Shown here in pieces: positions 16,785 through 25,000 of a DNA stretch of 42,868 nt. Source of the DNA: an uncultured Clostridia bacterium (GTDB lineage Bacteria; Bacillota; Clostridia; Lachnospirales; CAG-274). The notes under the pieces are model-generated. The model did no database searches. It saw nothing but the letters and a program-made list of their open reading frames with translations, and had not been told where the DNA came from. The stretch covers positions 1 to 42,868 of the forward strand of contig CANQXR010000018.1 of the NCBI GenBank assembly GCA_947627855.1. The letters are read 5' to 3'. Numbering within the stretch: position 1 is the first letter of the stretch; every line of letters starts with the position of its first letter. Made by a program: the position numbers and the translations under genes.

Positions 16785-17789
16785 ATGCATATGGCTGATG
16801 CTCTTGTTTCGCCTTATGTTGCAGGGGTTGTGGGAGCTGCGTCCCTTGGAGTGGGTGCTTACAGTGTATACCGTATCAAACGGAAAGGGGACGACAGCAG
16901 AATACCTCTTATGGGGGTGATGGGTGCTTTTGTTTTTGCGGGACAGATGATTAATTTTGCAATACCCGGCACAGGCTCAAGCGGACATTTATGCGGCGGA
17001 CTTATGCTTGCGGCGCTCCTTGGTCCCTGTGAGGCTTTTATTACAATGATGGCTGTACTTTTGGTGCAGTGCCTTCTGTTTGCTGACGGCGGACTTATGG
17101 CGTATGGGTGTAATGTGTGGAATATGGCGTTTTATGCCTGTTTTTTCGGTTATTTATGTGTGTTCAGACCTATTGTGGGCAAAAAGACCACAAAAGGCAG
17201 GATAGTCTGCGGTTCTCTTATTGGGTGCGTGCTGAGTTTGCAGCTCGGTGCATTCAGCGTTGTTCTGGAAACCGTGATGTCGGGAGTTACATGGCTTTCT
17301 CCCCTTGTATTTTTATCCCTTATGCAGCCCATTCACCTTGCCATAGGCATTGTTGAGGGCATTATTACCGCCTGTGTGCTTATATTTGTATATTCCGTAA
17401 AACCGGGACTTATAGCGGAGGGGCAGTCTGAGGGGATATCTCTCAGAAGGCTTGCCGTTATATTTGCGGCGGCGGCTTTGTTTGTGGGCGGAGGGCTGTC
17501 GGTTCTTGCATCGTCACGTCCCGATGGGCTGGAGTGGTCTATATACAACACAGCCGGAGAAAATACAGAGCTTGACGAGGAACAGGGCATATCCCATCAG
17601 GTGATTGACAGGACGGCTATTTTTGACGGATACAGTGTGGATTCGTTTGAAAGTGAAAATGCGGGCACACGGTTCAGCGGAATAGTCGGCTCGGTGGCTG
17701 TGGGAGTTCTCCTTGTGGGGTTCTGCTGTGTTTTCAGACTTTTCAGAAGGGGCGCAAGGCATGACGATTCAGGAAAAGATTATAACTGA
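16785..17789 (+). CDS. cbiM: ECF nickel/cobalt transporter permease, fused CbiM/NikM plus PDGLE (N) domain
   Basis: The substrate-binding membrane component of a Ni/Co energy-coupling-factor importer, 334 residues. The N-terminus MHMADALVSP supplies the metal-binding amino group and His2, as in NikM/CbiM. The conserved NFAIPGTGSSGHLCGG and LLVQCLLFADGGLMAYGCNVWNM follow. After about residue 215 a PDGLE-type module (SRPDGLEWS) and a final membrane segment replace the separate CbiN/NikN subunit. GGAGGAGA lies 6 bases before ATG. It overlaps cbiQ by 29 bases. Sequence alone does not tell Ni from Co; no cobalamin-biosynthesis gene is adjacent. Confidence 0.9.
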   Translation: MHMADALVSPYVAGVVGAASLGVGAYSVYRIKRKGDDSRIPLMGVMGAFVFAGQMINFAIPGTGSSGHLCGGLMLAALLGPCEAFITMMAVLLVQCLLFADGGLMAYGCNVWNMAFYACFFGYLCVFRPIVGKKTTKGRIVCGSLIGCVLSLQLGAFSVVLETVMSGVTWLSPLVFLSLMQPIHLAIGIVEGIITACVLIFVYSVKPGLIAEGQSEGISLRRLAVIFAAAALFVGGGLSVLASSRPDGLEWSIYNTAGENTELDEEQGISHQVIDRTAIFDGYSVDSFESENAGTRFSGIVGSVAVGVLLVGFCCVFRLFRRGARHDDSGKDYN

Positions 17790-18522
17790 GATAAACAGAA
17801 CGGAAAGGCTTTCGGCAAAAAACACCGTTATACATAATGCCGATGCCTTTGCAAAATTCATAGTGACCGCCGTATATACTGCGGCTGTTGTTTCAACGGA
17901 CATATATGCTCCATTGGCTCTTATTCCCCTTGTGTTCTACAACATTGTTATATTTATACTGGGGGAAATACCATTCCGAAGCTCAGTCCCAAGAATATTG
18001 GCGGTCATGCCCTTTGTAATTCTGATTGGCATAGGCAATGTTATTTCCGACAGGACTGTTGTTGAGGTTGGCGCCGGCATATATCTGTGCGGCGGCGTTG
18101 TTACATTTATAAGCATTTTTTTAAGAGGCATACTGACAGTCACGGCGGTGTATCTGTTTATATGCACAACGGGCTTTTATCCGTTTTCAAGAAAGCTTAT
18201 GGCCCACAGGCATCTCAGGATTTTCGGGTGGATTTTATCTCTGCTTTACAGATATATTATTCTTATGCTTGAGGAAAGCTCTGCCATAATGAAAGCATAT
18301 ACTCTCAGACGGGGAGAATCGGGAATAAGTCTTAAGGCGGCAGGTTCGGTTTTGGGATTGTTTTTTTTGAGGGTTTCCGAAAAGGCTGACAGAATTTACG
18401 GCTCTATGCAGCTTCGGGGCTTTGGCTCAGGGACTGTATGCAAAAAAATGTCGTGGCGGGATTTTTTATACATATTTATATTTGTGACTATGATTTTATT
18501 TTTCAGATTCCGGGGGAGATGA
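17761..18522 (+). CDS. cbiQ: ECF transporter transmembrane T component
   Basis: A 253-residue CbiQ-type T protein that couples the ATPase to the substrate-binding membrane component. Hydrophobic segments occupy about 35-165 and 225-250. The cytoplasmic coupling helices carry AYTLRRGESGI and YGSMQLRGFGSG, matching the two Ala-Arg-Gly-type motifs of T proteins. ATG 17761 lies inside the end of the upstream permease gene, with AGAAGGGG before it, so translation is coupled. One base separates its stop from cbiO. Confidence 0.88.
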   Translation: MTIQEKIITEINRTERLSAKNTVIHNADAFAKFIVTAVYTAAVVSTDIYAPLALIPLVFYNIVIFILGEIPFRSSVPRILAVMPFVILIGIGNVISDRTVVEVGAGIYLCGGVVTFISIFLRGILTVTAVYLFICTTGFYPFSRKLMAHRHLRIFGWILSLLYRYIILMLEESSAIMKAYTLRRGESGISLKAAGSVLGLFFLRVSEKADRIYGSMQLRGFGSGTVCKKMSWRDFLYIFIFVTMILFFRFRGR

Positions 18523-18523
18523 A

Positions 18524-19264
18524 ATGGCATATATAAGCTGTGAAAACCTATGCTTTTCATATGATGACGGGCAGGTTATAAACAATATTGCATTGAATAT
18601 AGAAAAGGGAGAATGTGTAGGTATTTTAGGGGCAAACGGCGCAGGAAAATCTACTCTTATGCAGATATTTACAGGGCTTAACAGGGGCTTTTCGGGCAGC
18701 GTAAGTATAGACGGCACGGCTCTTGGCAGAAAAAGCATAAAGGAAATAAGAAAAAAGCTGGGGTATGTATTTCAGGATTTTGATGCCCAGCTGTTTATGC
18801 CCACCGCCTATGAGGACGTATGCTTCGGGCTTGAGAGTATGTCGCTGACAGCCGATGAAATACACGCAAGAGCAGACCGCATATTCGGCGCATTGGGCAT
18901 AGACAAGCTTAAAAACAAATATACACACAGAATGTCGGGAGGAGAAAAAAAGCTTGTTTCCCTTGCCGGTGTGCTTGTTATGGAGCCTGAGTGCATACTG
19001 CTTGACGAACCTACTGTGGGGCTTGACCCCAAAAACAGGGCAAATATTATAAATATTATACGTTCCCTTGACATTACCAAGATAATAGCTACCCACGACC
19101 TCGATATGGCTCTTGAAATATGCGAAAGAGTAATTATTATGAACAAAGGCACCATAACCGCACAAGGCAGAGCGCAGGACATACTCCTTGACAGGGAAAT
19201 TATGGAGAAAAACGATCTCGCCCTACCCATATGCGCACAGAATATGGCGGATTTAAAAAAATAA
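18524..19264 (+). CDS. cbiO: ECF transporter ATP-binding protein
   Basis: The energising ATPase of the Ni/Co importer, 246 residues. All ABC motifs are present: Walker A GANGAGKST, the Q-loop VFQDFDAQLF, signature MSGGEKK, Walker B CILLDEPTVGLD and switch ATHDLDMAL. The presence of only one A subunit fits the dedicated group I ECF systems (CbiMNQO type). GGGGGAGA ends 5 bases before ATG. It is the last gene of the transporter operon; the tRNA-Pro promoter starts 10 bases after its stop. Confidence 0.95.
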   Translation: MAYISCENLCFSYDDGQVINNIALNIEKGECVGILGANGAGKSTLMQIFTGLNRGFSGSVSIDGTALGRKSIKEIRKKLGYVFQDFDAQLFMPTAYEDVCFGLESMSLTADEIHARADRIFGALGIDKLKNKYTHRMSGGEKKLVSLAGVLVMEPECILLDEPTVGLDPKNRANIINIIRSLDITKIIATHDLDMALEICERVIIMNKGTITAQGRAQDILLDREIMEKNDLALPICAQNMADLKK

Positions 19265-19273
19265 TTTTTGTAC

Positions 19274-19301
19274 TTGACAAATCGGGAATATGCTGTATAA
19301 T
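19274..19301 (+). promoter_or_regulatory. Promoter of tRNA-Pro
   Basis: TTGACA (19274-19279) and TATAAT (19296-19301) are perfect and 16 bp apart, 23 bp before the mature tRNA 5' end. Confidence 0.8.
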
Positions 19302-19324
19302 AGTATATGGTTGATTTTTAACAA

Positions 19325-19398
19325 CGGGGCGTAGCGTAGCTTGGTAGCGCGCCTGAATGGGGTTCAGGAGGTCGCAAGTTCAAATCTTGTCGCCCCGA
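19325..19398 (+). tRNA. tRNA-Pro (anticodon GGG)
   Basis: A cloverleaf of 74 bases: acceptor CGGGGCG/CGCCCCG, D-arm GCGT...GCGC, anticodon arm CCTGA-ATGGGGT-TCAGG, T-arm with GTTCAAATC, discriminator A. CCA is not encoded. Confidence 0.95.
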
Positions 19399-19403
19399 TG
19401 AAT

Positions 19404-19433
19404 AAAAGACTTGCTTTTTAAGCAGGTCTTTTT
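19404..19433 (+). terminator. Terminator of tRNA-Pro
   Basis: AAAAGACTTGC pairs with GCAGGTCTTTT (one G-T pair) around a short loop and continues into Ts, starting 6 bases after the tRNA. Confidence 0.8.
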
Positions 19434-19468
19434 GTATTATTGCAAAAATGCTTTGGGAGGGATTTATT

Positions 19469-19780
19469 TTGGAAGGTATACATAAGCACATTATGCCGGA
19501 CGGCTCTGAGCACTATCACAGCCACAAGCATACAAAAGCCGTGCTCAACAGGCTGTCGAAAATAATAGGACATCTTGAGTCTGTTAAGAAAATGGTCGAA
19601 AGCGGCAGGGACTGCAGCGATGTCCTTATACAGCTTTCCGCTGTTGATTCCGCTGTTCGTTCCGTAAGCAGGGTCATAATAAAGGATCATCTGGAAAACT
19701 GTATAGTAGATGCCGTGAAAACGGGAAACACCAATGCCATAACAGAGCTTGAAGATGCAATAGACAAATTCCTGAAATAG
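19469..19780 (+). CDS. CsoR-family (DUF156) metal-sensing repressor with His-rich N-terminus
   Basis: A small all-helical repressor of the CsoR/RcnR/InrS family, 103 residues from a TTG start at 19469 (GGGAGG 8 bases upstream; an ATG at 19448 has no ribosome site). The family metal-ligand set is Cys49 (GRDC), His74 and Cys78 (KDHLENC), the C-H-C pattern of Cu(I) sensor CsoR and Ni(II) sensor InrS. The N-terminal 21 residues hold six histidines (HKH, HYHSHKH), an extra potential site. It lies just downstream of the Ni/Co importer, separated by tRNA-Pro and its terminator, so it could sense the imported metal. Copper sensing is the other main possibility; no copper exporter is nearby. Confidence 0.88.
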   Translation: MEGIHKHIMPDGSEHYHSHKHTKAVLNRLSKIIGHLESVKKMVESGRDCSDVLIQLSAVDSAVRSVSRVIIKDHLENCIVDAVKTGNTNAITELEDAIDKFLK

Positions 19781-19800
19781 AGCGGTAATTACGGCAAATA

Positions 19801-20016
19801 AAAAAGGTGCGGACGGATTTGATTACCACTGCAACCGTACAGAAACCTTATGAAGTCGGGATTTTGGCAAACAAAAAGGTGCGGACAGATTTGATTACTG
19901 CTGCATTTGTACAGAAACCTTATGAAGTAAGGATTTTGGCAAATAAAAAGGTGCGGGCGGCTTTGATTACCGCTGCACCTGTACAGAAATCTTTATTAAG
20001 TCGGGATTTTGGCAAA
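19801..20016. repeat. Three 72-bp direct tandem repeats
   Basis: Units start at 19801, 19873 and 19945, each beginning AAAAAGGTGCGG and ending GGATTTTGGCAAA(C/T). Units 1 and 2 differ at about nine positions; unit 3 is somewhat more diverged. There are no unique spacers, so this is not a CRISPR array. The array begins 20 bases after the CsoR-type stop and runs to within 8 bases of the 3' end of tRNA-Gly. A frame stays open through it because 72 is divisible by 3, but no ribosome site precedes it, so coding is unlikely. Confidence 0.9.
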
Positions 20017-20023
20017 TAAAAAA

Positions 20024-20095
20024 AGCGCGAAACGGGATTCGAACCCGCGGCCCTCGCCTTGGCAAGGCGATGCTCTACCACTGAGCCATTCGCGC
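20024..20095 (-). tRNA. tRNA-Gly (anticodon GCC)
   Basis: A 72-base cloverleaf on the minus strand: acceptor GCGCGAA/TTCGCGC, D-arm GCTC...GAGC, anticodon loop TTGCCAA, T-loop TTCGAAT, discriminator T. No encoded CCA. It is last in the Phe-Gly-Gly cluster. Confidence 0.95.
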
Positions 20096-20111
20096 ATAAA
20101 AAAGGATGGGT

Positions 20112-20192
20112 GAAATCGGCTGAGGGGTCAGCCGATTTCTGATAGGGTTGGGCTGAATGATTTTTAATCATATTATGAATGATTTTTAATCA
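20112..20192. repeat. Hairpin and 17-bp direct repeat between two tRNA-Gly genes
   Basis: GAAATCGGCTGA pairs perfectly with TCAGCCGATTTC (20112-20139, GGGG loop). Next to it, TGAATGATTTTTAATCA occurs twice (20154-20170 and 20176-20192), 5 bases apart. The hairpin may be a processing or termination structure for the tRNA transcript; no T-run follows it directly. Confidence 0.6.
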
Positions 20193-20197
20193 CACAG

Positions 20198-20268
20198 AGC
20201 GGGTGAAGGGAATCGAACCCTCGTCCTCAGCTTGGAAGGCTGATGTTCTACCATTGAACCACACCCGC
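20198..20268 (-). tRNA. tRNA-Gly (anticodon TCC)
   Basis: A 71-base cloverleaf: acceptor GCGGGTG/CACCCGC, D-arm GTTC...GAAC, anticodon loop CTTCCAA, T-loop TTCGATT, discriminator T. CCA not encoded. Middle gene of the cluster. Confidence 0.95.
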
Positions 20269-20274
20269 ATAATA

Positions 20275-20348
<74 letters not shown>

Positions 20349-20399
20349 TAACTGTCGGTGTTGTAAAGCATTTACTGCTCTTACCTGACAACAGAAATT

Positions 20400-20428
20400 A
20401 TTATAAACTATCTTCATTTATTTGTCAA
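20400..20428 (-). promoter_or_regulatory. Promoter of the tRNA-Phe/Gly/Gly cluster
   Basis: On the minus strand TTGACA (20423-20428) and TATAAT (20400-20405) are perfect and 17 bp apart, about 52 bp upstream of tRNA-Phe. All three tRNAs can be read from it. Confidence 0.8.
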
Positions 20429-20453
20429 GCATTATTTTTTATTTTTTTAAGCG

Positions 20454-20487
20454 AGAAAGCGCAGCTTTGGGAGCAGCTGCGCTTTCT
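20454..20487. terminator. Hairpin downstream of gltD, possible terminator
   Basis: Thirteen-base arms AGAAAGCGCAGCT / AGCTGCGCTTTCT with an 8-base loop lie between the gltD stop and the tRNA promoter. On the minus strand the stem is followed by CGCTT and an A-rich run rather than Ts, so it is not a textbook terminator, but it is the best candidate for the end of gltBD. Confidence 0.5.
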
Positions 20488-20592
20488 GCTAAAATATTAA
20501 GGAGATGAATTATATATCGGAAGAGTCGTCTGACTGCGACACTTCCATAATAATCCGGCAACAAAGCCGTGATTATCCGTATTTAAAAAGCC

Positions 20593-22053
20593 TTATTTGC
20601 TTTTCAGATAGCTGTCGCATTCCAGCGCAGCATCTCTGCCCTCGTGTATTGCCCACACAACAAGAGACTGACCTCTCCTCATATCTCCCGCCGCAAATAT
20701 GCCCTTAAGATTGGTTGAATATTTGCCGGCAGGTGTGAGTACGTTGCTTCGTGGGTCTGTTTTAAGTCCAAGCTCCTTTATTATATGCTGTTCCGGTCCT
20801 GTGAAGCCCATGGCTATGAGGAGGAGCTGACACGGCAGAACCTTTTCACTTCCGGGTATGTTTCTGGGCGTCATTCTGCCGCCTGCGTTTACCCATTCAA
20901 CCTTTGAGGTGTGAACCTCCTTTATGTTTCCGTATACATCGCCTACAAGCTTTGTTGCCGTTGTAAGATAGGTTCTTGGGTCTTTGCCGTAAAGATATAT
21001 GGATTCCTCCTGTCCGTAGTCAACCTTTTTTATTCTGGGCCACTGCGGCCATGGGTTTTCGCTCCGTCTTTCAACAGTCAGCTCCGGCATGATCTCAAGC
21101 TGAGTTACGCTTTTGCAGCCGTGGCGTATGGAGGTGCCCACACAGTCGGTTCCCGTATCACCGCCGCCTATTATAACAACGTCCTTATTCTTGGCGGATA
21201 TGAAGCTATCGTCCTTAAGGTCTGAGTCGAGCAGGCTTTTTGTGTTTCTTCTGAGGAAATCAACGGCGAAATATATGCCGTTCAGATCTCTGCCCTCCAC
21301 CCTCAGATCTCTTGGGGAGGCGGCTCCGCAGCAGAAAACAACAGCGTCAAAATCTCCTACAAGTCTTTCCGCCGAAATATCCTTGCCTATTTCAACATTT
21401 GTTCTGAATGTAATGCCCTCCTTCTCAAGAATTTCAAGGCGGCGCATTACTATTCTTTTGTCAAGCTTCATATTGGGAATGCCGTACATAAGCAGACCGC
21501 CGCATCTGTCGGCACGCTCGAACACCGTTACGCTGTGACCAAGCTTGTTGAGCATATGGGCGCAGGCAAGTCCCGACGGACCGGAGCCTACAACCGCAAC
21601 TGTCTTGCCCGTTCTTACTTCGGGTATCTGCGGCACGACCTTTCCCTCTTCAAACATTTTATCTATTATATGAACCTCTATATTCTTTACTGTGACCGCA
21701 GGCTCATGCATACCAAGGGTACAGCTTCCCTCGCAAAGAGCGGGACATACCCTGCCTGTGAATTCGGGGAAGGGGCTTGTAAGTGAAAGACGCTTATATG
21801 CCTCTTCAAATTTTCCTCTGTACACAAGGTCATTCCATTCGGGGATAAGGTTTCCCAAGGGACAGCCGCCTACAAGGGGATCTCCCGTGTGACAGAAAGG
21901 AACGCCGCAGTTCATACATCTTGCTCCCTGTTTTCTGAGAGCCTTCTCGTCAAAATGAGTGTGGAACTCTCCCCAGTCGGCAATTCTTTCCTTTTCCCCT
22001 CTGTCGGGAGGAAGCTCTCTTTTATATTCCATAAATCCGGTTGGTTTACCCAT
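20593..22053 (-). CDS. gltD: Glutamate synthase (NADPH) small subunit
   Basis: The FAD/iron-sulfur subunit (486 residues) that passes electrons from NADPH to GltB for making glutamate from glutamine and 2-oxoglutarate. The N-terminal Cys cluster region RCMNCGVPFCHTGDPLVGGCP and RVCPALCEGSC binds 4Fe-4S centres. Two dinucleotide folds follow: VAVVGSGPSGLACAHML (FAD) and VVIIGGGDTGTDCVGTS (NADPH). The end, GIFAAGDMRRGQSLVVWAI, is the typical FAD-proximal motif. Its ATG overlaps the gltB stop by 8 bases, with AAAGGAG 13-16 bases upstream inside gltB, so translation is coupled. Confidence 0.95.
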   Translation of the reverse strand: MGKPTGFMEYKRELPPDRGEKERIADWGEFHTHFDEKALRKQGARCMNCGVPFCHTGDPLVGGCPLGNLIPEWNDLVYRGKFEEAYKRLSLTSPFPEFTGRVCPALCEGSCTLGMHEPAVTVKNIEVHIIDKMFEEGKVVPQIPEVRTGKTVAVVGSGPSGLACAHMLNKLGHSVTVFERADRCGGLLMYGIPNMKLDKRIVMRRLEILEKEGITFRTNVEIGKDISAERLVGDFDAVVFCCGAASPRDLRVEGRDLNGIYFAVDFLRRNTKSLLDSDLKDDSFISAKNKDVVIIGGGDTGTDCVGTSIRHGCKSVTQLEIMPELTVERRSENPWPQWPRIKKVDYGQEESIYLYGKDPRTYLTTATKLVGDVYGNIKEVHTSKVEWVNAGGRMTPRNIPGSEKVLPCQLLLIAMGFTGPEQHIIKELGLKTDPRSNVLTPAGKYSTNLKGIFAAGDMRRGQSLVVWAIHEGRDAALECDSYLKSK

Positions 22054-25000
22054 TTATCGACACGCTCCTTTCTGGCTGGATATAAGATGTGCCGGTTACT
22101 TCCGCAAAGGCTTTCATCTTGGCTTCTTCATCGGACATTCCCAGTGAAGTGCATTTTTTTATTTCCTCAACCACTGCCTTGTATGTTTCGGGGATAACCT
22201 TTATGAAGTTGCCTATTTCCTTATCCCAGTTTTCAAGAAGATATTCCGCCCTCTTGCTGCCCGTATATTTAAGATGATCTTCAATCATTTTCCTGAGCTC
22301 CGCCTTGTCCTCCTCGGCGCTTACCTTTTCAAGAAGAACAAGCTCCTTATTACAGCAGCTTTCAAAACGGCCGCCGTAGTTATATACATATGCAACTCCT
22401 CCCGACATACCTGCGGCAAAGTTTCTTCCGCATCTGCCGAGAACAGCCACCTTTCCTCCTGTCATATACTCACAGCCATGCTGACCTACGCCCTCGGCGA
22501 CTGCCGTTATGCCTGAGTTTCTTACGCAGAATCTTTCTCCTGCCATACCGCCTATATATGCCTCGCCGTGAATTGCGCCGTAAAAGGCTACGTTGCCTAT
22601 AATAACGTTTTCGGCTGCGTCGAAGCTGCTGTCGTCCGGAGGAACTACTATAATCTTTCCGCCGGAAAGTCCCTTGCCTATATAGTCGTTTGAATCGCCC
22701 ACAAGCTTCATGGTTACGCCGTGGGTCTGGAATGCTCCGAAGGACTGACCTGCTGAGCCTTCAAAGGTAAGATTTATAGTGTCGTCCGGAAGTCCCTCCG
22801 CTCCGTATGCCTTTGTTATCTCTCCCGAAAGAACAGTACCAACAACTCTGTTTATATTTGTTATTTTAAGAGATGCGTTGATTTTCTTTCCGCTCTTTAT
22901 TGCGGGGTCGCAAAGGCGGACAAGAGCATTTACGTCTATGGAATTCTCAAGACGGTGATCCTGCTTTTTGGTGCAGTATCTTTCGCTGTCGTTTGAGCAG
23001 ATCTTCGGCTGATAGAGCAGTCCAGTAAGATCTACGTCCGAGGCTTTCCAATGGTCTATATGTTTTGGAACGAGCTTTTCCACATGACCTATAAGGTCAT
23101 TTACTGTCTTACAGCCTATTTTTGCCATCCATTCACGGAGATCCTGCGCTATAAACCTCATAAAGTTTTCAACATACTCAGGCTTGCCGCAGAATTTTGC
23201 CCTCAGATTGGGGTTCTGTGTTGCAACGCCTACGGGACAGGTGTCAAGATTGCACACTCTCATCATTACGCAGCCCATTGAAATAAGCGGACCTGTGGCG
23301 AAGCCGAACTCCTCTGCTCCGAGAAGAGCGGCTATAAGCACGTCACGTCCTGTGAGAAGCTTTCCGTCTGTTTCTATGGTTACTCTGTTGCGCAGATTGT
23401 TCATAAGCAGAGCCTGATGTGTTTCGGCAACCCCAAGCTCCCATGGCAGTCCTGTGTGCCTTACAGATGTTCTCGGAGCGGCTCCTGTGCCTCCGTCATA
23501 GCCGGAAATAAGAATTACGTCCGCAAGTCCCTTTGCCACGCCTACGGCTACCGTGCCTACGCCTGCCTCTGAAACAAGCTTGACGGATATGCGGGCGTTT
23601 CTGTTTGCGTTCTTGAGGTCGTGTATAAGCTGAGCAAGGTCCTCAATGGAATATATATCATGGTGAGGCGGCGGCGAAATAAGGGAAACGCCGGGAGTGG
23701 AATGTCTTGCCTTTGCTATCCATGGATATACCTTTTTTCCGGGAAGATGACCGCCCTCGCCGGGTTTTGCGCCCTGTGCCATCTTTATCTGTATTTCAAC
23801 GGCATTCTGGAGATAGTTTATGGTAACGCCGAAACGACCTGACGCAACCTGCTTTATAGCTGAATTTCTCGAATCTCCGTTGGGGTCTTTTATATACCTT
23901 TCGGGTCTTTCGCCGCCCTCACCGGAGTTTGACTTGCCGTGAAGCCTGTTCATGGCGATTGCCATACACTCGTGAGCCTCCTGACTTATAGAGCCGTATG
24001 ACATTGCGCCTGTCTTGAATCTTTTCACAATGGACTCCACAGGCTCTACATTGTCGAGATTTATGGGCTTGTCGTTTTCTCTTATGCCGAGAAGGCTTCT
24101 TATGGTTGAAAACTGCTCTGACGAATCGTTCATCATAGCGGCGAATTCCTTATAAAGCTTATAATTTCCCGTTCTCACAGCCATCTGAAGCTTATATATT
24201 GCCTTGGGGTTGAACATATGATATTCGCCCCGGTTTTTCCACTTATATTCTCCTCCTGCCTCCAATGCGCTGTCGCCCGTAATTTTGTCGAAAGCCTTAT
24301 TGTGGCGGAGTGTGGTTTCCTTTTCAAGCTCCTTTATCCTTATGCCGCCTATTCTTGAAACTGTTCCCGTAAAATATTTGTCAATAAGCTCCTCGCCTAT
24401 TCCGAGAGCCTCGAAAATCTGAGCGCCCTGATATGACTGTATGGTGGATATACCCATCTTCGACATTATCTTGACTATATTTTTGGTTATTATCTTCTGA
24501 TAGAGCTTTTCCGATTCAGCCGGCTTTTTGTCAATATAGCCCTCTTTGTACATATTGGCGAGGGTTTCATAGACCAGATAGGGATTTATGCCGTTTGCGC
24601 CGTAGCCAACGAGGACGGCAAAGTGGTGAACCTCTCTCGGTTCTCCCGTTTCCAGAACTATGGAAACCTTCATTCTTGTTCCCTTTTCGATAAGGTGATG
24701 GTGCAGTCCCGATGACGCAAGAAGAGCAGGTATAGCCACCTTGTTTTCTTCTGTTCCCTTATCGGAAAGAACCAGTATATTATAGCCGTTTTCAATGGCA
24801 AGGTCAGCCGCCGCAAATATTTCCCTCATAGCTGAGGAAAGGCTTTTTTCTGCGTCCTTTATATAGAACATAGGTATGGTGACAGCCTTGAAGCTTTCCG
24901 TATCAAGGCTCTTCAGCTTTGCCGTTTCGTCATTTGTAAGTATGGGTGTTTTGCTTCTTATTCTGCGGCAGTTTGTTTCGTCAGGCTCCAAAATATTGCT

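Noticed and set aside
19801..20016. CRISPR array
   Set aside because: The 72-bp units are contiguous without spacers, only three in number, and no cas genes are present.
19807..20019. 70-residue frame through the 72-bp repeats
   Set aside because: GTG start without a ribosome site; the frame is open merely because the period is a multiple of three.
20505..20708. 67-residue plus-strand frame with a good ribosome site at the gltD 3' end
   Set aside because: Two thirds of it is antisense to gltD and the product resembles nothing; the GGAG before it is probably chance.
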